A DNA stretch of 19,625 bases from Olsenella uli (GCF_901212655.1 NZ_CAAKON010000020.1:187732-207356); one strand, 5' to 3'; counted from the first letter of the stretch, positions 1 to 8,011 are shown. The notes: a model not told the origin generated them from the sequence alone. Translations and numbers: made by a program.

Positions 1-10
1 TGCTTCTTTC

Positions 11-26
11 GCTACGTTTACGTAGC
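11..26. other. Short perfect hairpin before tRNA-Lys
   Basis: GCTACG and CGTAGC pair around a TTTA loop, ending 10 nt before the tRNA. There is no T-run after it, so it is not a clear terminator. It may be the end of an upstream transcript or part of a tRNA precursor; the window edge prevents a decision. Confidence 0.4.
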
Positions 27-36
27 TACTGTATAT

Positions 37-112
37 GGATCGTTAGCTCAGCTGGTAGAGCAGGGGACTCTTAATCCCAAGGTCCAGGGTTCGAATCCCT
101 GACGATCCACCA
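37..112 (+). tRNA. tRNA-Lys (anticodon CUU)
   Basis: A complete cloverleaf is visible. The acceptor GGATCGT pairs with ACGATCC, the D-arm is GCTCAGCTGGTAGAGC, and the anticodon loop CTCTTAA places CTT at 70-72, reading AAG lysine codons. The T-arm contains GGTTCGAAT. The 3' CCA (110-112) is encoded, so the end needs no CCA addition. The anticodon stem has one G-A mismatch at pair 27:43 and is otherwise normal. An intrinsic terminator follows within 12 nt, so this is the last or only gene of its transcript. Confidence 0.97.
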
Positions 113-123
113 TCTAAAGTTGG

Positions 124-151
124 GGCCGGAGATTTCGATCTCCGGCCTTTT
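124..151 (+). terminator. Intrinsic terminator of tRNA-Lys
   Basis: A perfect 10-bp stem (GGCCGGAGAT/ATCTCCGGCC) closed by a TTCG tetraloop is followed directly by TTTT. This is a textbook Rho-independent terminator on the plus strand. Confidence 0.92.
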
Positions 152-401
152 CTATCTTACCTTCAAACACGACACAGCACTCCCCTCTCCCCCGATCACC
201 CCAGCATCACGCACTGCTCGCCACGGAATACCTTGCGAGCTCGCAAGAAGGTTGCGGGACGCCTCAGTCCTCGAGGCTCAGTGGGCGCATGCTCGGCACC
301 CACTGATAACAGTTCGGCAAAACCAATGTGTAAGCTGGTGGCAATGGGCGCAAGCCACATGCTCGCACACAAACCCGCACGCACGAGGCAACTCACGCGT
401 A
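152..401. other. Non-coding gap between convergent transcripts
   Basis: This is the space between the tRNA-Lys terminator and the asd terminator. The open frames crossing it are long only because GC is high, and they run into the flanking terminators. The only structure I see is a perfect 16-bp palindrome, CTTGCGAGCTCGCAAG, at 232-247. No start codon with a convincing ribosome site is present. Confidence 0.6.
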
Positions 402-432
402 CAAAATAGGGACGCCCCCATTGGGGCGCCCC
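402..432 (-). terminator. Intrinsic terminator of asd
   Basis: On the minus strand a GC-rich hairpin (GGGGCGCCCC with GGGGCGTCCC, one G-U pair, AAT-type loop) is followed by TATTTT. It lies about 30 nt after the asd stop and ends the leftward lysC-asd transcript. Confidence 0.85.
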
Positions 433-460
433 ACGCAACGCAGAAGCACCACGCCCGTCC

Positions 461-1489
461 TTACTTCAGCAGCAGCTCCGCGATCTGGACGGCGTTGGTG
501 GCGGCACCCTTACGAATCTGGTCGCCGCAGCACCAGAAGGTAATGCCACGCCCCTCCTCCGGGTTTGAGATGTCGCGACGGATACGACCGACCCAAATGA
601 GGTCCTGGTCGCTCGTGTAGAGCGGCATCGGGTAGCGGTCGCGCGCAGTCTCGGCGCCAAGGTCGTCAACGAGCTTCACGCCAGGGGCGGCAGCGAGGGC
701 CTCGCGGGCGGCCTCGAGCGAAACCGGGCGCTCGAACTCGAGCGTGATGCTCTCGGAGTGGCTGCGCAGCACCGGCACGCGCACGCAGGTGCAGTTCACG
801 CGAAGCTCCGGCAGGTGCATGATCTTGCGACCCTCGTTCTGCAGCTTCATCTCCTCGGAGGTATAGCCCTCGAACTTCTCGCCGCCAATCTGCGGGATGA
901 GGTTGCTCGCGAGCTGGTCCACGAAGGCCTTCGGCTCGGGCATCGCCGAGCCCGAGCCCATCGCGGAGATCTCGCTCTCGAGCTCGGCCATGCCGGGTGC
1001 GCCGGCGCCACTCGCGGCCTGGTAGGTGCTCACGATCATGCGGGAGACGCCGCCGAGCTGGTGAAGCGGCCACGTGGGCACGAGGCCGATGATCGTTGCG
1101 CAATTGGGATTTGCGATGAGGCCCTTGTGCCACTTCACGTCATCGCCGTTGATCTCGGGCACCACGAGGGGCACGTCGGCATCCAGGCGGAAGGCGTGCG
1201 AGTTGTCCACGACGGTGGCCCCGCGCTTCACGGCCTCGGGCAGGAGCTCCTTGGCGATGGCGTCATCCGCCGCACCAAGCACGATGTCCATGCCCTCGAA
1301 GGCCTCGGGGCGAGCCTCCTGAATCTCGACCTCGCGGCCGTTCCAGGCAACCATCTTGCCTGCCGAGCGCGCGCTCGCCAGCAGGCGAAGCTCGCCCACC
1401 GGGAAGTTGCGCTCCTCGAGGCACTGCAGCATCTGGGTTCCCACGGCGCCAGTGGCACCCAGGATCGCGACGTTCTTCGTATCTGACAT
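461..1489 (-). CDS. asd: Aspartate-semialdehyde dehydrogenase
   Basis: This enzyme reduces aspartyl phosphate with NADPH to aspartate semialdehyde, the branch point to lysine/diaminopimelate, threonine and methionine. The 342-residue protein has the usual family length. The N-terminal nucleotide site GATGAVG is at residues 11-17. The catalytic cysteine is C130 in NPNCAT, the STYQAASGAG segment lies near 154-163, and the catalytic histidine is H244 in RSHSE. I chose the ATG at 1489 because AGAAGGGA stands 8 nt upstream and the protein then begins MSDTKNVAILGATG. The open frame extends 52 codons further with no family similarity. It lies downstream of lysC on the same strand, about 200 nt away, and is probably co-transcribed. 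An intrinsic terminator follows. Confidence 0.97.
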   Translation of the reverse strand: MSDTKNVAILGATGAVGTQMLQCLEERNFPVGELRLLASARSAGKMVAWNGREVEIQEARPEAFEGMDIVLGAADDAIAKELLPEAVKRGATVVDNSHAFRLDADVPLVVPEINGDDVKWHKGLIANPNCATIIGLVPTWPLHQLGGVSRMIVSTYQAASGAGAPGMAELESEISAMGSGSAMPEPKAFVDQLASNLIPQIGGEKFEGYTSEEMKLQNEGRKIMHLPELRVNCTCVRVPVLRSHSESITLEFERPVSLEAAREALAAAPGVKLVDDLGAETARDRYPMPLYTSDQDLIWVGRIRRDISNPEEGRGITFWCCGDQIRKGAATNAVQIAELLLK

Positions 1490-1513
1490 GGGTAATCCCT
1501 TCTGGTAGGAAGA

Positions 1514-1539
1514 GACCCGCGAACTCACGTCCGCGGGTC
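1514..1539 (-). promoter_or_regulatory. Leader hairpin upstream of asd
   Basis: A perfect 8-bp inverted repeat, GACCCGCG/CGCGGGTC with a 10-nt loop, ends about 25 nt before the asd start codon in the lysC-asd gap. It lacks a T-run, so it is not an ordinary terminator. It could stabilise the processed asd message or tune its translation. No lysine-riboswitch core is recognisable in the gap, and I see no convincing -35/-10 pair. Confidence 0.45.
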
Positions 1540-1690
1540 CATTAACCGTATCTGTAGCGCCCGGGCGAGGACTTCCCCACGCCCAGAGAGGATCATCCGA
1601 GACCCCGGGAGGCAGCCCTCGCCCTCCCTCATGCTTCAGGCACATGTGCGGAAGTCTGAGCTTACAACGCCCGCCGCGCGCCCGCCATCG

Positions 1691-3010
1691 CTACTCCGTC
1701 TCGTCCAGGAAGGCGTCGTAGACCACGCGGATGGTGCGCTCGAAGTCCGCATTGTTCACGCCAAAGATGATGTTGATCTCCTGCGAGCTCTGCGTGATGA
1801 GGCGGATGTTGACCCCCTTCTTGCCAAGCTCGTCGAAGAGGCGGCCGGAGGTGCCGGGACGGTTGGACATGTTGCGGCCCACCACGCTGATGAGCGCCAG
1901 CTCGTCGATGACCTTGACCTCGTCGGGCTTGATCTCGTGCTGGATGTCGGCCACGATCGCGTAGATCTTGTCCTTGACATCGGCGCCGTTCACCACGATG
2001 CCGAACGAGTCGATGCCCGTGGGCACGTGCTCGACGGAGACGCCGTAGCGCTCGAAGATGTTGAGCGCCGCAGACAGCACACCCACCGAGTTGGACATCT
2101 TCGTCTTGGAGACATGCACCGTGAGGAAGTCCTTCTTGCCGGCGATGCCCGTGATGACGGGGTCGCCCTCCTCCGGCTCGACGCGCTCCTGGATGATGGT
2201 GCCACGCTCCTCGGGGTGGTTCGTGTTGAGGATCGCGATGGGGATGTTTGCCTCCCGCACGGGGAAGATGGCCTCCTCGTGAAGGACGCTCGCACCCATG
2301 TAGGAGAGCTCGTGCATCTCGTCGAAGGTGATGCGACGAATGGCGCGGGGGCGCGGAACGATGCGCGGGTCTGCGGTAAGGAAGCCGGAGACGTCCGTCC
2401 AGTTCTCGTAGAGGTCCGCATTGAGGGCGCGCGCCACGATGGAGCCCGAGATGTCGCCGCCGCCGCGACTGAAGAGCTTCACGTCGCCCTCGGAGGTGGC
2501 GCCGTAGAAGCCCGGAAGCACGAAGCAGCCCTCACGGACCACGAGGTCGTGGATGCGCTCGCAGCTACGCTCCATGTCGAGCGTGCCGTCGTGGTGGAAG
2601 CGCACGTAGTCTGCGGCGTCGGCAAACGGGAAGCCGAGGTACTCGCTCATGAGCTGTGCGGTGAAGTACTCGCCGCGGCTCACGATGTACTCGGTGGAGT
2701 GCGTCTGGATGCCGGCCGCGAACTCGTCGAACTTCTCGGCCATGGGATAGCTCAGCTTGAGCTCGGTGGCGATGTCGACAAAGCGCTGCTTGATGTCATC
2801 GAGCAGCGGCGTGCAGTCCACATGGTAGGTGCGGTGAGCGTCAACGAGATACAGCAGGTCGGTTATCTTGTTGTCACCGGAGTTGCGCTTGCCCGCGGCC
2901 GAGACGACCACGAAGCGGCGGGCGTCATCGGACTCGATGATGCGCTTTACCTTCTTGAACTGCCCGGCGTCAGCGACGCTCGAGCCTCCGAACTTGGTAA
3001 TCTTGATCAT
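1691..3010 (-). CDS. lysC: Aspartate kinase (YclM-like, two ACT domains)
   Basis: Aspartate kinase phosphorylates L-aspartate to 4-phospho-L-aspartate, the first committed step of the aspartate family. The 439-residue protein opens with KFGGSS (6-11). It carries VVSAAGKRN (35-43), SRGEYFTAQL (111-120) and the nucleotide-binding stretch FSRGGGDISGS (180-190), followed by the YENWTDV loop (201-207). Two ACT regulatory domains follow, near residues 305-365 (VGVLSAALNIFERYGVSVEH) and 372-435 (ALISVVGRNMSNRPGTSGR). The arrangement resembles Bacillus YclM (aspartokinase III) more than the short alpha/beta actinobacterial enzymes. The ACT pair implies feedback control by an aspartate-family amino acid, but the effector cannot be read from sequence. 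The ATG at 3010 follows an excellent AAGGAG 5 nt upstream. Confidence 0.96.
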   Translation of the reverse strand: MIKITKFGGSSVADAGQFKKVKRIIESDDARRFVVVSAAGKRNSGDNKITDLLYLVDAHRTYHVDCTPLLDDIKQRFVDIATELKLSYPMAEKFDEFAAGIQTHSTEYIVSRGEYFTAQLMSEYLGFPFADAADYVRFHHDGTLDMERSCERIHDLVVREGCFVLPGFYGATSEGDVKLFSRGGGDISGSIVARALNADLYENWTDVSGFLTADPRIVPRPRAIRRITFDEMHELSYMGASVLHEEAIFPVREANIPIAILNTNHPEERGTIIQERVEPEEGDPVITGIAGKKDFLTVHVSKTKMSNSVGVLSAALNIFERYGVSVEHVPTGIDSFGIVVNGADVKDKIYAIVADIQHEIKPDEVKVIDELALISVVGRNMSNRPGTSGRLFDELGKKGVNIRLITQSSQEINIIFGVNNADFERTIRVVYDAFLDETE

Positions 3011-3074
3011 GTGGCTCCTTGTGCCGTCGCTAGGTTCCGGGCGCCCCGCCCCTCCCAACGTTTCCGCGAGGTCA

Positions 3075-3101
3075 CGGCTGGCCCCCGCAGGTGCCCAGCC
3101 G
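3075..3101. promoter_or_regulatory. Inverted repeat in the lysC/thrC divergent region
   Basis: CGGCTGG (3075-3081) and CCAGCCG (3095-3101) form a perfect 7-bp dyad between the divergent lysC and thrC genes. It overlaps the place where a -35 element would sit relative to the TATGAT at 3114. It could be an operator for an amino-acid-responsive regulator or only an mRNA hairpin; nothing in the sequence decides. Confidence 0.35.
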
Positions 3102-3113
3102 CGCCTCCCACGC

Positions 3114-3119
3114 TATGAT
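3114..3119 (+). promoter_or_regulatory. Possible -10 element for thrC-thrB
   Basis: TATGAT matches five of six consensus -10 bases and lies about 80 nt before the thrC start in an otherwise very GC-rich gap. No good -35 is visible at the expected distance, so an activator or a different promoter is possible. Confidence 0.35.
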
Positions 3120-3130
3120 GTCTCACACAG

Positions 3131-3163
3131 GCGCCAGGCCCGGCAAAACCCGGGGATTGGCGC
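3131..3163 (+). promoter_or_regulatory. thrC leader stem-loop
   Basis: GCGCCA (3131-3136) pairs with TGGCGC (3158-3163), and inside it CCCGG pairs with CCGGG around CAAAA-type loop bases. It sits between the possible -10 and the thrC ribosome site. No T-run follows and no threonine-rich leader peptide is visible, so classical attenuation is not supported. Confidence 0.4.
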
Positions 3164-3199
3164 GCGATTGTGCCAACTCACGACGCGAGGAGAAGAGCA

Positions 3200-4684
3200 G
3201 TGAGTACGTTCTACCACAGCACGCGCTCCCGAAACGAATCTGTAACAAGCAAGCAGGCCATTCTCGAGGGAATTGCCGCCGATGGCGGCCTGTTCGTCCG
3301 CGACGACGTGGCCCTGGGCGCCCCCGCCCTCGACGACCTGCTCGCCGGCACCTTCCAGGACCGCGCGCGCCTCGTCCTCGGGCACCTCCTGGACGACTTC
3401 ACGGCAGACGAGATCGCCGGTTGCGTGAAGGCCGCCTACGGCCCCAACTTCGACTCCCCCGCCGTCACGCCCGTCACACCCGTGGGCGCCGATTGGCTGC
3501 TCGAGCTCTGGCATGGCCCCACGAGCGCGTTCAAGGACGTCGCGCTCCAGATGCTTCCCCAGCTCATGCGCGTCTCCCGCGCCGGCGACGGACGCCGCAT
3601 CATGATTCTCACCGCCACGAGCGGCGACACCGGCAAGGCCGCGCTCGAGGGCTTCGCCGACGTCGAGGGCACGGGCGTCTCCGTGTTCTACCCCAACGGC
3701 AAGGTGTCTGACATCCAGCGCCTCCAGATGGCCACCCAGCGCGGCGCCAACGTGGCCGTGGGCGCCATCGAGGGCAACTTCGACGACGCGCAGTCCCAGG
3801 TGAAGCGCATCTTTGCCGACCGCGAGCTCGCGGCACGTCTCGCCGAGCGCAACGTCGTGCTCTCCAGCGCCAACTCCATCAACGTCGGCCGTCTCGTGCC
3901 TCAGGTGACCTACTACTTCGACGCCTACGCCCAGCTCGTGGCCGCAGGCACCATCACCAAGGGCGACAAGCTTGACTTCTGCGTCCCCACGGGCAACTTC
4001 GGCGACGTCCTCGCCGGCTACTTCGCCAAGCTCATGGGCCTGCCCGTTCGCACGCTCGTTGTGGCGTCCAACGCCAACGACGTGCTCACCGAGTTCATCG
4101 AGACGGGCACCTACGACCGCAGACGCCCGTTCCACAAGACCATCTCGCCCTCCATGGACATCCTGGTCTCCTCCAACCTCGAGCGCCTGCTCTTCTACCT
4201 GTCCGATGGCGACTGCGAGCTCGTGGCCGCGCTCATGGGCCAGCTTGCGGACGAGGGCCACTACCAGGTGCCCTCCGAGTTGTTGGAGAAGCTCCACGAG
4301 AGCTTCGCCTGCGGCAAGGCGGATGACGCCGAGACGCGCGAGACTATCCGTGCCGCCTGGGAGGATGAGCACGTGCTGCTCGACCCGCACACCGCGGTGG
4401 CCAAGCACGTTCTTGACGGCCACGCCCGTGACGGCGTGGAGCGCGTGTGCCTCTCCACGGCAAACCCCTACAAGTTCTCCGCGGACGTCCTGGCCGCGCT
4501 TGGCCACGCAACCGAGGGCCTCGACGGCTTTGCCTGCATGGACAGGCTCTCCGAGCTCACCGGCATGGAGCCGCCCGCCCAGCTCTCATCCCTGCGCAAC
4601 GCCGAGGAGCGCTTCTCTGACGTCGTGAGCGTCGGGGGCATGACCTCCTTTGTGGAGGACGCCTGCGCGAGGCTCTTCGCATGA
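3200..4684 (+). CDS. thrC: Threonine synthase
   Basis: This PLP enzyme converts O-phospho-L-homoserine to L-threonine. It is the long fungal/proteobacterial type (494 residues). The N-terminus YHSTRSRNESV leads to AADGGLFV (27-33). The PLP lysine is K112 in SAFKD, with the phosphate-binding TATSGDTGKAA at 138-148 and the family motif FYPNGKVSDIQRLQM at 163-177. PTGNFGDVLAGYF and DPHTAVA are also present. I prefer the GTG at 3200 because GAGGAG stands about 8 nt upstream and the protein then starts like its homologues. An in-frame ATG at 3170 would add ten unrelated residues. The stop overlaps the thrB start by 4 nt (ATGA), so the two are translationally coupled. Confidence 0.96.
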   Translation: MSTFYHSTRSRNESVTSKQAILEGIAADGGLFVRDDVALGAPALDDLLAGTFQDRARLVLGHLLDDFTADEIAGCVKAAYGPNFDSPAVTPVTPVGADWLLELWHGPTSAFKDVALQMLPQLMRVSRAGDGRRIMILTATSGDTGKAALEGFADVEGTGVSVFYPNGKVSDIQRLQMATQRGANVAVGAIEGNFDDAQSQVKRIFADRELAARLAERNVVLSSANSINVGRLVPQVTYYFDAYAQLVAAGTITKGDKLDFCVPTGNFGDVLAGYFAKLMGLPVRTLVVASNANDVLTEFIETGTYDRRRPFHKTISPSMDILVSSNLERLLFYLSDGDCELVAALMGQLADEGHYQVPSELLEKLHESFACGKADDAETRETIRAAWEDEHVLLDPHTAVAKHVLDGHARDGVERVCLSTANPYKFSADVLAALGHATEGLDGFACMDRLSELTGMEPPAQLSSLRNAEERFSDVVSVGGMTSFVEDACARLFA

Positions 4685-5559
4685 CGCGGGTAACGGTGCC
4701 GGCGACCTCGGCAAACCTCGGCGTGGGCTTCGACTGCCTGGGCGTTGCCCTGGACCTCAGGGCAACGTTTTCGATGAAGGAGGCCAACGAGCTCGTGGTC
4801 ACGGGCTGCGAGGAGCGGTTCCGCGGACGCGACAACCTCGTCTGGACCACCTACCTGGACACCTGCGCCACGCTTGGCGTGAGCCCGCGCCCGCTCGCCA
4901 TCGACATCCAGTCGCCCATCCCGCTCTCCGGCGGCCTCGGCTCGAGCTCCACCTGCGTGGTGGCCGGCGTTGTGGCCGCGCTCGACCGTGCCGACAAGGG
5001 CTGGGACACCGAGCTCGCCCTCGACCTTGCCACCAAGGCGGAGGGTCACCCCGACAACGTGGCACCTGCGGTCCTGGGCGGCCTCACGAGCTCCTTCGTG
5101 CGCGGCGCGGAGACCTTCTCCACGCGTATGGACGTTGCTGCCAACGTGCGCTTTGTGACGATGGCCCCACCCTATGAGGTTCGCACGGCAGACGCGCGCC
5201 AGGTGCTGCCGAAGGAGGTTTCGCTCGAGACCTGCGTCTGGCAGGTGGGCCGTGCCGTGGCCAGCGTCCGTGCGCTCGAGACGGGTGAGCTCAGCCTGCT
5301 TGCCGAGGCCTGCGACGACAGGCTCCACGAGCCCTATCGCAAGCGCCTCATCCGCGACTACGACGCACTGCGCGAGGCATCGCTTGCGGCGGGAGCGGCC
5401 GCCTTCGTCATCAGCGGCTCCGGTTCCACCATGCTCGCCATCTGCGACGGTGACGAGGCGGCACAGCACGTCGCCGACGCCGCGCAAGCTGTGGGCGTCG
5501 AGGGCCTCTGGGTGCGCACGATGGCGGCGAGCTTCGAGGGCGCGGTTGTCGAAGAATAG
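4681..5559 (+). CDS. thrB: Homoserine kinase
   Basis: This GHMP-family kinase phosphorylates L-homoserine with ATP, making the substrate of the adjacent threonine synthase. It has 292 residues, which is normal. PATSANLGVGFDCLG (7-21) is the family N-terminal motif. The ATP-binding glycine/serine loop PLSGGLGSSST lies at 81-91, EGHPDN at 121-126, and the C-terminal SGSGSTM motif is present. Its ATG overlaps the thrC stop in ATGA, so translation probably reinitiates from thrC. The last codons and stop are imperfectly repeated 95 bp downstream (5641-5662). Homoserine dehydrogenase, which would supply the substrate, is not in the window. Confidence 0.96.
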   Translation: MTRVTVPATSANLGVGFDCLGVALDLRATFSMKEANELVVTGCEERFRGRDNLVWTTYLDTCATLGVSPRPLAIDIQSPIPLSGGLGSSSTCVVAGVVAALDRADKGWDTELALDLATKAEGHPDNVAPAVLGGLTSSFVRGAETFSTRMDVAANVRFVTMAPPYEVRTADARQVLPKEVSLETCVWQVGRAVASVRALETGELSLLAEACDDRLHEPYRKRLIRDYDALREASLAAGAAAFVISGSGSTMLAICDGDEAAQHVADAAQAVGVEGLWVRTMAASFEGAVVEE

Positions 5560-5662
5560 CCGCCTGAGGTAACCACCTGAATGGGCGGCGGCCCGGTCTA
5601 GTCTTGGGTCGGGCACCCCAGAGCTAGCGCAGAAGCTCGCTTGTCGAGGAGTAGCCGCCTGA
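5546..5662 (+). repeat. Direct repeat of the thrB gene end
   Basis: The 22 nt at 5546-5567, covering the last thrB codons and stop, recur at 5641-5662 with 20 of 22 identical (GAAGAATAG against GAGGAGTAG). The shared block continues as CCTGAAYGGGC at 5577-5587 and 5659-5668. A 9-bp inverted repeat, GGCGGCCCG (5587-5595) and CGGGCCGCC (5664-5672), spans the interval. It looks like a small local duplication with a later internal change. Confidence 0.7.
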
Positions 5663-5684
5663 ACGGGCCGCCAATTTCTTTTAG

Positions 5685-5708
5685 AAGGTGCCTACCGGCG
5701 CTTTTTTA
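5685..5708 (+). terminator. Intrinsic terminator of thrC-thrB
   Basis: AGGTGCC (5686-5692) pairs with GGCGCTT (5697-5703), with two G-U pairs and a TACC loop. T-rich sequence (5702-5707) runs straight out of the stem. It lies about 125 nt after the thrB stop and overlaps the last codons of the convergent vanZ-like gene. Confidence 0.7.
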
Positions 5709-6135
5709 TAGAGCGCACGAGCGCACCTAGCAGCAGGCCTGCGAGCATCCCCGAGAAGTCGATGAGAACGTCTGTGAGCTGGCTGCTGCGGCCGGGGATG
5801 AGCATCTGGATAGTCTCATCAGCCACGGGGACCGCGAGCCCAAGAAAGAGCTGCTGCCAGGGCACGCCCCCGTCACGCGTCGACGACAGCAGGACTCCAA
5901 GCACCAGGTACTCGGAGAAGTGCGCTACCTTGCGCACGATGAACGACATCATGGAGACGTCGGTGACGCCCGCGCCCTCGAGGAGCGGGCGTAGCAGGCC
6001 CACAACGAAGTCGCTCTGCTCCGTTGACTCAGGCCCAGCAAACAGTGATCTGCTCCAGATGAAGGCCACCCACGCAGCGACGAGCGCCCAACGCGCCCAC
6101 GACGGCACGCGTCCCGACCTCGAACCTCTCGCCAC
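5692..6135 (-). CDS. VanZ-like integral membrane protein
   Basis: A 147-residue VanZ-family membrane protein. Hydrophobic segments lie near residues 14-30, 76-86, 94-106 and 124-141. Conserved VanZ features are FIWSRSLFAGPESTEQS (25-41), RKVAHFSEYLVLG (68-80) and DETIQMLIPGRSSQLTDVLID (106-126, the family's E/D-Q-PGR region). The tail KKRR should be cytoplasmic. VanZ proteins are linked to teicoplanin resistance or cell-envelope functions in some bacteria; the reaction of this one is unknown, and no van genes are nearby. The start is a GTG one base after the stop of the upstream 558-aa gene, with only a weak GAGGG, so translation is probably coupled. Confidence 0.85.
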   Translation of the reverse strand: MARGSRSGRVPSWARWALVAAWVAFIWSRSLFAGPESTEQSDFVVGLLRPLLEGAGVTDVSMMSFIVRKVAHFSEYLVLGVLLSSTRDGGVPWQQLFLGLAVPVADETIQMLIPGRSSQLTDVLIDFSGMLAGLLLGALVRSIKKRR

Positions 6136-6136
6136 G

Positions 6137-7813
6137 CTAGGCCCTCACGGCCGCGAGGTGACGGGCGCGGCGAAGCTTCGAGGTTGCGTCCACGTTGATC
6201 AGACGCGAGGTGGAGTCGTTCTTCGCCATGCGCGTGGCGGAATCCTTCATGTGGGCGGTACGCGGGAGCTCGGAGGTGCCACCATCAATGAGACGCAGGT
6301 AGTCGCGATAGCTCTTGCGAACGGCCTTGCTCTTGGAACGGTTGAACTCCTGGTCTACGAGCAGGTTCACATAGCTGTCCGTGTTGTTGACCTCAGGGTG
6401 ACCCGCCTGCGGCCGGAACGACAGGAACTCGGTGCTCGGCTCGAGGCCCTCGGGCTCGTCGAGGGAATCGCCCCCGTCCTCGTCAAAGGCGGACCCGGAG
6501 AAGACGGGACCCTCCTCGGGACCCATCGCAACCTGCTCGTCGAAACGCTCGTCGAGCGCCGCGAGCGCCACGGCCCAAAGGTCCTGCTGCTTGTCGCTCC
6601 AGCGCTCCTCCTGATCGAGCTCCACCTGCGGCACGGCATGAATCTCCTCGCGAATGGCAGGGCTCCACGTTGGCTGGCTCGCCTGCTCGGGCGTCTGGAA
6701 GGCAGGGACCGCCCGCGCCGTCGGCTGCGCCGGATCCGAGGGGGCAGCAGAAGCCTGGGCGGCAGCCTCGGGCGCCTGGGCGGCAGACGTGGCCACAGGG
6801 GCACTTGCCTGACGCCAGGTGTCATAGGCCGCACGCGCCTCATCGACCGTCTGGGCGGTAAAGAGCACCGCGCTGTTGTCGGCAAGGCTCTCGTTCACGC
6901 CGGGGGTTCCGGCAAAGGTGGTCTGGCTCACGCCAGTGACCTGGGAGTCGCCAAGGGCGTCGTCCCACCACAGCTCACCCACGTCACCCACGGTGCCGTC
7001 GGCGCGTGTAATCACGGGCAGGCCGTCCATGTGCGAGGCCTCAAGGCGCTCGCCAAGCACACGGGCGACGCCCTTGGCACGGGACACCATGCGGTCTGCG
7101 AGCGTCCGCTTGCGCACGTAGGCCTGTGCCACGGCGGCGTAGTCATTGGGATCGCTGTCCTGAACAAAGCCACGGGGCTCGACTGGCTTTGCGGAGGGCT
7201 CCACATCGATGCGGGGAATGCGCGCGGCAACGGCGGGATTTGCCCGCTCGGCCTCGTGGGCGGCGGCGATGTGCTCGAAGGCGCTCTGGAAGACGTCGAA
7301 GCCTCCGGAGGCGTTTTCGCCTGAAGCAGGCTTGGCGTCCACGTTCTCGACCGCGGCAGACGCGTACGTACCATCCTCGTCCGCCGCGAAGGTATTCGGA
7401 GCGAACCCAGCCACAGGATGCTTGGGCATGACGGGGGGAACGTTTGCGAAAGAGGACGCGTGCGCACCGGCGGCACGCGGCATGGAATGTGTCACGTCAG
7501 CCGCAACGGCACTCGTGGCGTCGGCGTCTGGGGCCGTCTGCCAGGCGGGACCCATCGCACGCGCGTGCTCGTCAAGCACGCGCTGGGCCTGGGCAGCCTG
7601 GCTGCGCGCCTCCTGCGAGCGCGTGATGGCAAGCGTCGTGCCTGTGGCCACGAGGGCACCCACGGCACAGCCGGCAACAAAGGGAATGGCAGCGCCGGTC
7701 ACGGAGAACTCGTGGCCTGCGAGCGTCAGGGCAGAGGCGGACACGGGACATGCCCATGCAGCCGCACCAGCCAGACCAGCATAGATGGCAGGATTTCTCT
7801 TCCCGCTCGTCAT
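6137..7813 (-). CDS. Membrane-anchored Ala-rich protein, unknown function
   Basis: I do not recognise this 558-residue protein. It begins with two hydrophobic stretches (about residues 9-30 and 38-64), the first resembling a signal peptide with an Ala-x-Ala region. A likely coiled-coil (66-87) and a long Ala/Pro/Asp-rich, low-complexity middle follow. The last 92 residues (467-558) look folded and more ordinary, with NNTDSYVNLLVDQEFNRSKS and KSYRDYLRLIDGGTSELP then a basic tail. The ATG at 7813 follows GGGAGG by 6 nt. It is the first gene of a two-gene unit with the vanZ-like gene, 1 nt apart. It is probably an envelope protein with its bulk on one side of the membrane; topology is uncertain. 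Confidence 0.8.
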   Translation of the reverse strand: MTSGKRNPAIYAGLAGAAAWACPVSASALTLAGHEFSVTGAAIPFVAGCAVGALVATGTTLAITRSQEARSQAAQAQRVLDEHARAMGPAWQTAPDADATSAVAADVTHSMPRAAGAHASSFANVPPVMPKHPVAGFAPNTFAADEDGTYASAAVENVDAKPASGENASGGFDVFQSAFEHIAAAHEAERANPAVAARIPRIDVEPSAKPVEPRGFVQDSDPNDYAAVAQAYVRKRTLADRMVSRAKGVARVLGERLEASHMDGLPVITRADGTVGDVGELWWDDALGDSQVTGVSQTTFAGTPGVNESLADNSAVLFTAQTVDEARAAYDTWRQASAPVATSAAQAPEAAAQASAAPSDPAQPTARAVPAFQTPEQASQPTWSPAIREEIHAVPQVELDQEERWSDKQQDLWAVALAALDERFDEQVAMGPEEGPVFSGSAFDEDGGDSLDEPEGLEPSTEFLSFRPQAGHPEVNNTDSYVNLLVDQEFNRSKSKAVRKSYRDYLRLIDGGTSELPRTAHMKDSATRMAKNDSTSRLINVDATSKLRRARHLAAVRA

Positions 7814-8011
7814 GAGATGCCTCCCCTAAAGGGCGACGAACACGCAGTCTCTCTTGCGACGACGGGCGTGCGGGCACAAGGCTCGCGACCAATCGGGCAA
7901 CGGTGGAGTGGGTTTAGTCTGCGTGTGCCGTCGCTCGAACATATCTGAAGGGCTCGCACGTGAGCACGAGCTTGCAAAACTATACATCCCATCAATCAAA
8001 AAGACCAGGTA
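7814..8011. other. Intergenic region upstream of the 558-aa gene
   Basis: This 198-bp stretch lies between the rho terminator and the start of the 558-aa gene and must hold that gene's promoter. On the minus strand TATAGT occurs at 7980-7985 without a matching -35. A 20-bp imperfect dyad, GCTCGCACGTGAGCACGAGC (7952-7971), lies just downstream. I see no gene. Confidence 0.4.

Noticed and set aside
196..438. 80-codon minus-strand frame after asd
   Set aside because: It begins inside the asd terminator hairpin and has no ribosome site or protein-like features.
1490..1690. Lysine riboswitch between lysC and asd
   Set aside because: The gap has one simple hairpin and none of the conserved lysine aptamer core; the region before lysC also lacks it.
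3113..4507. 464-codon minus-strand frame opposite thrC
   Set aside because: Same high-GC shadow effect; thrC has all catalytic motifs on the plus strand.
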